Assembly: GCA_022559845.1 (NCBI GenBank)
Contig: JAHNEJ010002393.1
Coordinates: forward strand, 124,001 to 188,000
Source: Amorphophallus konjac
Lineage: Eukaryota > Streptophyta > Magnoliopsida > Alismatales > Araceae
Reading direction: 5' to 3'
Length of the DNA stretch: 64,000 bases
This document shows, one piece after another, positions 22,352 through 31,868 of the stretch (positions are counted from its first letter, which is position 1; the number at the start of each line of letters is the position of its first letter). The notes under the pieces were generated by a model, which was not told the DNA's origin, ran no database searches, and saw nothing but the letters and a program-made list of their open reading frames with translations. Made by a program: the position numbers and the translations under genes.

Positions 22352-23984
22352 TGTAAGGATCTGGACCAGAATCAGGAAGAATACAACGGAAATAAGAAAT
22401 TAAAATTGTATCCCGACGTCATTCATTGCCCGGACGTGATTCTGGATAACTATCTACATAGGAAAGATCCAATCTATACCTCTGCGATGCAAGGATCGAA
22501 GCAAAGCGAAATAATACCCTTGTGATGGTAATCAGCCGCGCAAGTGTCTGTTCTCTAGTCGTATCCACACGATCACGGATGATGAAGTCTTCTCCATAGA
22601 ATGCTCCTCAAACAATCTCCAAGTCCTCGTTCTAGTAAAGTCTCAACACTTGAGAGGATGGAGAGGAGAGGAGATAGAAGAGAGGAGAGAGGAGGGGGCG
22701 CTTCCTAAGGAAGGAGGTGCCCAACTTTGGGGTGGAGAGAAAGAAGGGCGTGGCCCAGTTAGGAGGGAAACCTAGATGCCTGGTCCAGGGGTTCCCCCCA
22801 TGCAACTATTTATAGACTCTTTGATTTTTCACAAAAAATCTCATAAGTCCATAATTGCACAAATACTCTCACCGTCCATAACCCTAATGTGTATGACCCT
22901 CTAGGCCCAGTGTCAATTTAGTTTTAGGTCCACTAACCTTAAGAATATCTTATTAGCTTTCCATATTAATGTTTAGCATGGAATTATTGATTTAATCATC
23001 CCATGACTCAAATAATTAATTTATCATCTCATGATTATTCATTTATTAGGCTTTCAGGTCACAATAAGCACTATGCAACACTCTGTGACCCCAGAAGACA
23101 AAGAGGGTCAATTAAACCAATTTGGGACCTTTCTGCCCATAGCTACCGCATAGTTATAGTCCTTCATTCATATACAATGTCCCTAGTCACAATTAAGGGT
23201 ATGGCCATAATGTCAAACTGTTCTTGCTTATGATATGATGAACTCCGTACTCTAGGTCCCACTGGAAAACTCCTTTTCTAGGGAACTATCTACATTGGCT
23301 AAAGATTTAACCGAGTATAGTTCATATGGAATTCTCTCTCATACTACATCTGAGAGTGAATGATCCACGGTTGTCACTCAATTACCTTCGCATGTATTCT
23401 ATTGTACCTGAATACTTGAGCATCTAGAACTTATGACTGAAGTTCCTTTGTTAGGAATCAAAAGATAGAAGTCCTTATGCAAGGTATCCTTGATGACTCA
23501 TGTCCAGGGATCAACTATGTTACTGTGACTGAAAAATCTCTTGGTTGACAGTTATATATAATTACCATTTAGAGATTCATAATCGGATCACTTCAGTGAA
23601 CTCTATTCCTGTAATGGGCACCTACATATATATCTTAGTGTCTCCATACCAGTAACTATAAGATCAATTACTCTCATTATATAAGAGGATATCATATGTA
23701 CTAGTGTATCCAAATTGTTTGATATCATGTCTCAAAGATCCTATGACCAGGAATGTTTAGAACATATGCATCTAGAAGGTTAATCTTATTATCATAATAT
23801 CATTATGATCCAACCTTTATAGCATGCGTTCAAGGACATCATCACATCACACTATAATACCCATTATAATAAATGAGATATAATGAAGAAACTGTCATAA
23901 ATATTATCAATACGAACGAGAACATACAAGAAATGATGTCATCACTTCATAAGTGATTGACTTGCAGGGAATACACTTCTTTCA
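22352..23984 (-). mobile_element. Solo LTR, probably Ty1-copia, inserted in the array
   Basis: Starts TGTAAGGATCTGG and ends CTTCTTTCA, with TG and CA at the ends. The flanks are CTATG (22347-22351) and CTACG (23985-23989), a 5-bp duplication with one transition, and the array phase resumes exactly across the insertion. A CTATAAATAG box on the minus strand (complement of CTATTTATAG, 22805-22814) suggests minus orientation. No coding domain is present, so an unequal recombination product is likely. Confidence 0.7.
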
Positions 23985-24235
23985 CTACGCTCGGGTGCAT
24001 AGTAGCAGACCTGAGAAAAATTAATTATACTCAAGTTCGTACCTGAGTGAAAGAACTACGCCCAGGTGCAAGGGAGCTAGTTCGGGGGAACTACACTTGG
24101 ATGCATAGCAGCCGGCCGAAGGAAAGCTAATTATACTCAGGTTTGTACCTGAGTGAGATAACTATTCCTGGGTGCAAGGGAGATGGCCCGAGGGAACAGC
24201 ACTTGGGTGCATAGTAGCGGCCCGAGGGAAATGAT
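23985..24235. repeat. Satellite-like tandem array (right part)
   Basis: Two more units with the same anchors (CTAATTATA near 24020 and 24128), continuing the array interrupted by the solo LTR. Confidence 0.85.
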
Positions 24236-24405
24236 GAGGTAACTAGGGCTATGTCATGACTGATCGTCAATCGGTCTGCTCGACCGGACTAGTCACTATG
24301 GCAGGGGTTACCGGGGCAATGGCTTAACAGGTCGCCTCTCTGTTGGCTTGGCCGGAATGGCAGTATGGCAGGTCTTACCAGAGCAATAGCTCAATGGGTC
24401 GCCTC
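24236..24405. repeat. Diverged direct repeat of about 80 bp at the end of the array
   Basis: Two segments share TATGGCAGG, TTACC and GGGTCGCCTC-like phrases (24297-24341 and 24365-24405). They probably belong to the Tat-like element. Tekay element A interrupts the sequence at 24406. Confidence 0.55.
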
Positions 24406-25128
24406 CGTAATGCCCCGGGTTTTTTGGACACTTTTCGGATCAGGATCCGTGAGTTTCGGATCAGTTTTGGGGGTCCCGAAATGTGTTTCGCGGTTTACAC
24501 GTATTTTTTCCTGACGAACCTACGGAACCCTGTGTAGGGCAAACTGTTATGTTCTTCTACTCCGGGATAGTACCAGTGCGTCCGGCGTGTTCCGAGGATC
24601 GAGGAAATGTATTTTCCTATTTCTCCGTATGTTTAAAAAAATCCATATTTTCTATAAATACCCCTCCTTTTCTTTTTCTTTTTCTTTCTTCTTCTTCTTT
24701 CTTCTTCTTCCTCCCCCGTGAGCGCTCCGACCGTGGCTTCCCCCTCTTCCGGCGGCGACCGCGACGACCTCCCCTCCGACTGCAGACGGCGGCGAGGTGA
24801 CGGCGCGGCGACGACGACGGCCACGGCTTGGCGATCGTGACGGCGTGCGTGGTTCGTGGGAGCTTTGGGGTGTTCATGAGTTTCAAGAGGAGTTTTAAAG
24901 ATCGGTGGCGATCCGTCGCGTTTCGGGCGACCCTAAGATAGGGTGACGGATCCTTAGCTCATTTATCGTCTTCCCCGTGATTTCTAGGCCGAGAGGAGGT
25001 CAAGAGGGGTACATTTGAGCTGGGGAAGGGAAAATCATGCGTTGGGGTTTGAGCGTCGGATCTAGAGATTCACAGCGTTATTTGGTGGTTTGTGGGCATC
25101 AAATGGTGCCATGCGGCATGGGGAAGGG
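24406..25128 (+). repeat. Tekay element A, 5' LTR, first part
   Basis: Begins CGTAATGCCCCGGG, matching the TGTAATATCCCGG start of the other Tekay LTRs with the first T changed to C. A TATAAATA box lies at 24653-24660, followed by a CT-rich leader and GGCGGCGACCG-type sequence as in the related LTRs. Interrupted after 25128 by solo LTR C and resumes at 38445. It is expected to have a partner 3' LTR beyond the window. Confidence 0.8.
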
Positions 25129-27127
25129 TGTAATATCCCGAACCTTTTAGATCCTTCTTCGTGGGTCTCGGATCTGGTTTCTCGGAGTGCCCGGCTCTGT
25201 TGTGTCTGAAATTTCATTTCGGACATCTTTTGTGTTCGGATCGGCGCAATCCGGAGTTGTTTCGGAGGCCCGGAGCGCGTCTGCGGCTTTTCCGCGTGTG
25301 TTTTCTGATTCCCGGTGTGTGTTTCGGTAATTCTTTCGGAGCCTCGTTGTGGGTGAACCGGGTAGTTCACCTAGGCGAGAGTGATACCGTTGCGATCGGT
25401 GCGTTCCGAGGATCGCGAAAACGTGATTTTCTATTTTTTGGAATTTCTGGATTTTCTATAAACTCCCATTTCTTTTCTTTTTTCTTTCCTTCTTTTTTCT
25501 TCCCCCTCTTCTTCTTCCTCCCACCGTGACCGCCTCCCCTCTCCCTCTCTTCCTCCGGCGTGACCGCGGCGAACCCCCTCTGGCTGCAGACGGCAGTGGG
25601 CGACGGCGTGGCGGCAACGGCGGCGGCGAGGTGGTCGTGGCGGCGTAAAGCTCGTGGGTTTTCGAGGAGGGACGGGGGATTCTCAAAGCTTTCATCGTGA
25701 TTCGTGGTCGATCCGGTGCGTCTCGACGCGGAGCGAAGGTAGGGTGACGATCTCTAGCCTCTTGCGTTCCTTCCCCGCAAGTTTCAGTCCGAGACGAGGC
25801 CGAGAGGGGTTATTTTCACGCCGGGAAGGGAAAACCATGCTTTGGGGAGAGCTCGCCCGATCCATCGTTTTAAGCCGCGATTCCACGTTTCGGGAGCGTA
25901 GAATCATGCTAGGGGGCTTGAGGGTTCGTTTCCCATTGTTTCCCCCTTCGTGGGGCTTGTTTGGGGGCCAAAATGGCGAATTCCGGTGAAGTTCGCCATT
26001 TTCACGCCGGTGAAGGTTGAGCGGTCGAACCAGGGCCCATTTATCCCATGTGCGGTCCTGGCCTGACCGCCCTTCGGCTCAGAGCGCAGTGGGGTTATGC
26101 GGCCTATCGAGCGACCGCATAACCCGTATGCGGCCCGATGCCGTTTGCTCATCCCCTCTCATTTTTCGACTGTTGCTTGTGACCGTTGCACAGTGATTGG
26201 GACGTGCGGTTAGAAGCTAGCCGCATATCCTAGTGAACGGCCATGGGCAGGCCGTTAGTCACTTGTGCCGTCGGTGGGATATGCGGCATGGATGGGTCCG
26301 CTCATCCCCTTGAGCGGCGAGGTTCTAGCCGCCCTTCCCTCGAGCGGCTAGGGTCTAGCTACCCACGTTTTGCACCGTTGGGATGATGAAGGGCCGGATT
26401 GGACCCTCCATCCCCCACGAGCGGCTAAGGGTTAGCCGTTCTTTTGTTGAGCGGCTATGGAGTAGCCGTTCGTATTTCGTCTGGACCAGGGGTAGAACGG
26501 TCCTTTGTTGGCCGTCCATCCCTTGGAGCGGCTCGTTTTTGGCCCCGTGTCTCTTGTGCGGTCCAGGGTGGTCCGTTCAATGAGCTTGTCTAACCGGTGT
26601 TTCTTTCTTGGCCGATTTGAGTTCCGGGGGCGTGGGCTTCGGTCCACGTGCCGACCGTGGCCTGACATATGCTGGGCATCATGTCGAGGCCGGGTGTTGT
26701 GGTACTGTGTAGCCCCGGGAGGTGTTGTTCTCGGCTTGCGTCACCGTGAGATGGTGTCGGTACGAGGGGCAGTCCTTGTACCCTGTCCGGTTGAGACGTT
26801 GTTTTTCGTTGACTTGAGAGTCTACTCCTTTAGTGACCCTCCACTAGTCGTACCCCACCAGTACGCGTGTGCTGGTCTCACCTGGGAGTAGGTGTACGGG
26901 CTTACCCAGAGGATGGTTTTTAGACTGGTTACCGTCGGGCCCCGCGTCCAGCAGCCAGAGTCCGGCTGAGGGGAAAACCAGTTAGAGGCCAAGCCAGGGG
27001 CGGACGGCCTGTGTGTGCACACGTGGTTGGGGGCGGTTGGACCCACACTGACAGGCGTGACCCCAGCTAGTCACTTGCTTTGTGGTTACTTTTACGGTGT
27101 CTCAATTCCCTCTGGGTCGGAGGGAGA
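25129..27127 (+). repeat. Tekay solo LTR C, first part
   Basis: Begins TGTAATATCCCGAACC and is preceded by AAGGG (25124-25128). The other end, GGTCATTACA at 38444, is followed by AAGGG (38445-38449). With L1 taken out the LTR is about 2.7 kb, and it has no gag or pol, so it is a solo LTR formed by recombination inside LTR A. TATA-like TATAAAC at 25457. Carries the 19-bp dyad array at 26206-26576. Confidence 0.85.
26206..26576 (+). repeat. Array of 19-bp dyads in LTR C (GCGGCTA type)
   Basis: Inverted repeats of the form 7-5-7 bp. Clear examples are GCGGTTA-N5-TAGCCGC (26206), GCGGCGA-N5-TAGCCGC (26313), GCGGCTA-N5-TAGCTAC (26343), and GCGGCTA-N5-TAGCCGT (26421 and 26451), with looser ones at 26528 and 26558. 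Pairs are 30 bp apart (26313/26343, 26421/26451, 26528/26558). It lies in the transcribed part of the LTR, downstream of the TATA box. Confidence 0.75.
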
Positions 27128-27969
27128 TGTAGATTCTAAGAAATCTACTTAGAACAATTAAAAGGGAAAAAGAAAAAATGAATAGAAGAAGAATGGGAAA
27201 AGAGGGAGAAAAGGGGAGCATGCGAGGATGCTAAAGGGAATGTGATCGCCAGAGACGCGAGGGCCTCAAAGGATATAACAAATAATCAATGGAGGGATCG
27301 CGATATAAATACCTTAAATGTGGGGGAGATTGTGAGTGCACCTTCTCTTTCTATCGGCCGGCCGATGAAGAGAGTTTTCCTTGATTGATTACCCTTGTAA
27401 AATTAACAAACACCAATAAACAAACATGGATTAGAAACCAAGATGTGTAGCATCAAATTCAAATGTAAATATGGACATAGAAAGCATGGATATGAACACA
27501 CCTTATTGGTGTTTGGCCTTTAAACCCCTATGCAAAAGGGTATGGGAGATATGATGAATGATATGCAAATAGGGAGGTGTGCAAGTGTTGCACTAAGGAG
27601 ATCTCAACATGGAGATAAAAAGAAATAAAAGGAAGAGATGGAATAATGATGCATGCAATTAACTAAAGAAAAATAAGAGATAGGAGGGGGAAAGCTTAGT
27701 GGTTTCTCCAATTGGCTTCAAGATCTTCAATAGAGGAAGAAGAGGATGTAGAATTCCATGGATGTAGAGGCTCCAAATCTTCAATAGAGGAAGAAGAACT
27801 CTGTGGATGTAGAGGTTTCAAATCTTCAATAGAGGAAGAAGAACTCCGTGGATGAAGCTTTTAGGTGCATGGGAGTCTTCCTCTTTAAGCCTTTGGTCCG
27901 ACAGCACCTCCCCTTGAATTGATCTTGATCTCTTAACACAAGGGAGAGAGGAGTCCTATTTATAGGGTT

Positions 27970-28719
27970 GAAATTCAAAATTAATTCCAAGGGAAATTAG
28001 GAAAACATGTTTTAGTGGGATTTGGAATGAGATAAACATTAGGCAAGTGTCCCTTCAACCTTGGAAAGTCATAGGAACCCTTTCCTAAGTGGAAAAAGAG
28101 ATTAAATGAGGAAAGGAAGTGAAATTCGGAATTAAATCAAGAGAAAATAAGAAAACATGTTTTAGTTGAAATTTGGAAGAGATAAACATTAGGCAAGTGT
28201 CCCTTCAACCTTGGAAAGTCATAGGAACCCTTTCCCAAGTGGAAAAAGAGATTAAATGAGGAAAGGAAGTGAAATTCGAAATTAAATCAAGAGAAAATAA
28301 GAAAATATGTTTTAGTTGAAATTTGGAAGAGATAAACATTAGGCAAGTGTCCCTTCAACCTTGGAAAGTCATAGGAACCCTTTCCCAAGTGGAAAAAGAG
28401 ATTAAATGAGGAAAGGAAGTGAAATTCGGAATTAAATCAAGAGAAAATAAGAAAACATGTTTTAGTTGGAATTTGGAAGAGATAAACATTAGGCAAGTGT
28501 CCCTTCAACCTTGGAAAGTCATAGGAACCCTTTCCCAAGTGGAAAAAGAGATTAAATGAGGAAAGGAAGTGAAATTCGGAATTAATTCCATAAAAAATTA
28601 GAAAACTTAGTTTTGGTAGAATGGAAAGGGGGATCCTTCCTCCAAGTGTCCTTTCAATATTAGGAAGCCATAGGAACCCTTTCCCAAGTTAAAAAGGAGT
28701 GTAAGTGAGGAAAGGAAGG
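27970..28719 (-). repeat. Five 150-bp tandem units in the L1 3' LTR
   Basis: Units start GAAATTC at 27970, 28121, 28271, 28421 and 28571. The middle three are nearly identical; the first and last are more diverged, as expected for growth by unequal exchange from the centre. The same array is in the other LTR at 36669-37418, so it predates this insertion. Confidence 0.9.
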
Positions 28720-28753
28720 GGTGCTTCTGGAGTTCGAAATTGAACAAGAATTG

Positions 28754-28830
28754 ACGACCGAACAGACGGTCGCTAATTAAAGAAATGACGCCCCCTGACG
28801 GGGCGTTACTTAAATGACGCCCGGGTCCCT
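28754..28830 (-). repeat. Short dyads in the L1 3' LTR
   Basis: CGACCG-N6-CGGTCG at 28755 and ACGCCCC-N5-GGGGCGT at 28788 (19 bp, 7-5-7), with a degenerate third (ACGCCCGGG) at 28818. Starts are about 30-34 bp apart. Same design as the arrays in the Tekay LTRs, with a different core. Confidence 0.6.
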
Positions 28831-29039
28831 TCCCCCATTTGATTTAAGGCCCGAAAAAATGGAGAAATGGCTCAGAAAAATCTGGAGAAAAATGAAAAAA
28901 CATGTGAAAAGCTTGGGGAAGTTGGATATTCAATAAAAAGGAGGAAAACCACTCAAATAAGTCGATTTGAGGGTCAAATGGGGCATCACAGTGCGATAGG
29001 AGATATGCTCAAAATGATGTCAATTTTAGTGTGTCTACA

Positions 29040-29054
29040 GCTGCCCCGCCTTGG
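29040..29054 (-). other. L1 polypurine tract
   Basis: The minus strand reads CCAAGGCGGGGCAGC directly before TGTAGACAC. L2 has CAAGGAGGGGCATC in the same place. This fixes the orientation as minus. Confidence 0.65.
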
Positions 29055-31868
29055 CATCTGCTTTGGAAGGGAGTGACACGGAATGAAATAGAATAGAATG
29101 AAGTGAAGCAACATGGAATGGAATGGAATGGAATGGAATGAAGTGAGAGCGAACTGAAAAGTAGATGCCAAGGTGTGATGAGACACGCAATCAACATCAC
29201 TTGATGAGAATGAAATCAAAAGCTCGAGATGAAGTAAATCTCGGGAAATCCAACGAAATCAACAATGTTTGGATAAAAGGGGAGATGTGCACGCGGTGCA
29301 CGAAGGAGATAAAATAAAATGATCAACTTCCAGCGCGGTGGAAGTACCCCAGGTCACAAACCTGTAGATTTCACCATTGGGGAGCGGTTACCAGCCAATG
29401 TGGACGTGCTGCAGCCAAGGTGGATCAAGGGGAATGATTGAAAAAAATAAGATGATAAAAATCCAAACAATGAGTCTCGAGAAAAGACCCAAAACAGCGA
29501 TAAAACGAACTGAGGATCCAATTCGGCAATGAAAATCTCATATCGAGAAAGATTAAGATCAATTCAACTCTCAATATCAGCTTATCAGAATGATTTTCCA
29601 ACGTTAATTCAAAGTCCTACATGAATGCATGCTGGGCTAAAGGGAAAATAACAAATGAAAATATAATATAATCAAGGATAATATTGTTAAACTGCCCAGA
29701 CTGGGTCAAGAAACCAATTCTGCGAGCTGATACTAAGCCGAAGCCCGTTTATCCACGCACCAACTCGTAAAAAGGGAACCATCGTCCCCAGTCTTGGACG
29801 GCTCAACGGCCTATCCGTGTGACTAAGGCTTCTCTGGAATCATCATTGTTTTTGATGAAGGGGAACTCAAATCCCAGATTTACCAAAGCCACAAGGTCCT
29901 TGATATAATCTAGTAACATATGTAACATATAGTAGAATGCATACAGGGAGATGGTGATATCAATAAGCATGAGGAACTAAGAAATGAGGTGCAAGCACCG
30001 TGGGGCTTGGATGATGATGCCCAGTCGGTGGGACCAAGAGCTTCTTTCTGCGCTCAAAAATTCATCAGCCAAGATATAAAGGATAACAAGCAATGAATAA
30101 GGCATTTAAGCATAGTCATCAAAGCATGAATCAAAGCATCAATCAACCATTATGAGTTGAATCATGATATTACAAAGCATCATTATTTGTTATTTCGTCA
30201 TGAGGATGACAATCTTGGCTAATCAAGATGTAGAGTTGAATGATCAGAATGATATAATGCCCAGTGGCAGAATTGATCAAGAGAGATTAGCAGGAGTTGA
30301 TTGAAAGATCTGGAGATGAATAATCAGGATGATAATTAGGAGATATGATAATGAGAATGATATAGGGAGATGATAATCAAAAAAATGCCCAGGGTGGCAT
30401 GTCATGAGAATATCGGGAGAAATTAATAGATTGATAGCAATGAGTGGAGATAGGACTTATCCCGTGCTCTTGGTTCTTGCAAAGTTGTTCCTGCAAAACA
30501 CCATCAGAAAACACAATGCACTTTTTTTATTTTTGAAATATGCAAATTTTTATGAGTTTTTGAAAAAGGTATTCAAATTTTTATGGATTTTGAAAAATAT
30601 TTCAATTTTTTATGGATTTTGGATAAGAAATATTCAATTTTTTGTTTGATTTTGCAATATTCAATTTTTTTTGTTTGATTTTGCAATATTCAAATTTTTT
30701 TGGATTTTGATTTAGACATAGCTAATGCAGCATCAAAGGGTGTTTAAACCATTAATTGGGGGTCCTCGTTCCTTCCCTTTTTGCTAAAATTTCCCAAAGC
30801 CGGGCGTGCATTGAAAATGGCATCCTATAACCGACCGCCTTTGATCAACGGTGCCCCTACCAAGGCCATACCTGAGAAACATTCGGTCTTGGAGGGAGAA
30901 GAGAAGAATAATTGAGGATAAGCTTTATGCAGGATGGGAGATGTCGGGACTTAAATTCCTTCTAAGGTGTTTCCCCTCAAAGAGGTAGTCTGTTGTGCCG
31001 GGGCTTTGTGTCTTTAATTTTTAGACCCTTGACATGTATACGACCAGGGTTTTCCCTGCGGGGACTTTGCCACTCTTGACATGCCATAATTCATACTTTT
31101 GCTTTTAACGAAATTTTGACTTGATTTTCATAATAGCCCTTTTGGCGAAACGTATATCATGAAAATTCATATTGATTTTGGGTCAAGACTGCCCCTATTT
31201 GAGACTCCTCTCGTATTGGGGATTACCTAGGTTGGTCATCTCATTCGTCAACCTCTTGCCCCTGCATGCGGCCGAGTAAAGAAGAGAAAAGACTTTCAGG
31301 AATACTCATGGCATGGCCAAAGTAGCAATGGTGTCTAACCAAGGAGCCGGCTAAGGACGCCGTGAAGTGTGTGCGGTGCCCAGCTAAGGGTTGCTCTTAA
31401 CAAGCGGGGAGAGAATATTGAATTCCCAGCACGGGTTTTTATTAACCAGAGGTGCTGCAAAAAACAAGCCTAAAGGACTCTTTTGAGAATGATTTCAATT
31501 AAACAAAAGCTTAAGATAAAGGTTTAAAACACCACTCTTAATCTCTTAAGAAGCACTTGATTTTGAAAATCATGCGTGAAGTAATGAGAAAATGATATCA
31601 TCAAAATGCATACTTACGCCAATATGTTACCTTGCAACCTTTGTAGAAGCAGTTGTCAGAGGCGAGGTTGATCATCGTGGGATTTGTCCTCTTTGGCAGT
31701 CAAAAGGATTGGAAGCAAAGGATTTTGGGAGTGGCTTAACAAGAATGAGTGGTGCTCAAACCAGACTCAGGCGAATAAGGAGAAAAGAAAAGAGGCGAGG
31801 GCTAGAACTCCCTCACTAAGGCGCGGAGACCCTGATCACATGGAACAGTCTACAGAAGAAGCGGAAAA
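29055..31868 (-). other. L1 3' noncoding region
   Basis: About 2.8 kb with no domain-bearing ORF. Long stretches match L2 (for example 29640-29890 with 45360-45640, and 30510-31868 with 47510-48965, around AGACAT-GCTAATGCAGCATC and AAAGCCGGGCGTGCAT). It holds (GGAAT)5 at 29115-29139 and an AT-rich, roughly 25-bp repeat with TTTTTATGGATTTTG at 30530-30715. The antisense plant mobile domain gene found at this place in L2 is absent. Confidence 0.6.

Larger units (their letters stand above)
27128..29039 (-). repeat. L1 3' LTR (left)
   Basis: 1912 bp. Contains a TATAAATAG box on the minus strand (about 27953-27966), three ~50-bp repeats of a TCTTCAATAGAGGAAGAAG phrase (27724-27851), five 150-bp tandem units (27970-28719) and two or three short dyads (28754-28826). 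Confidence 0.9.
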
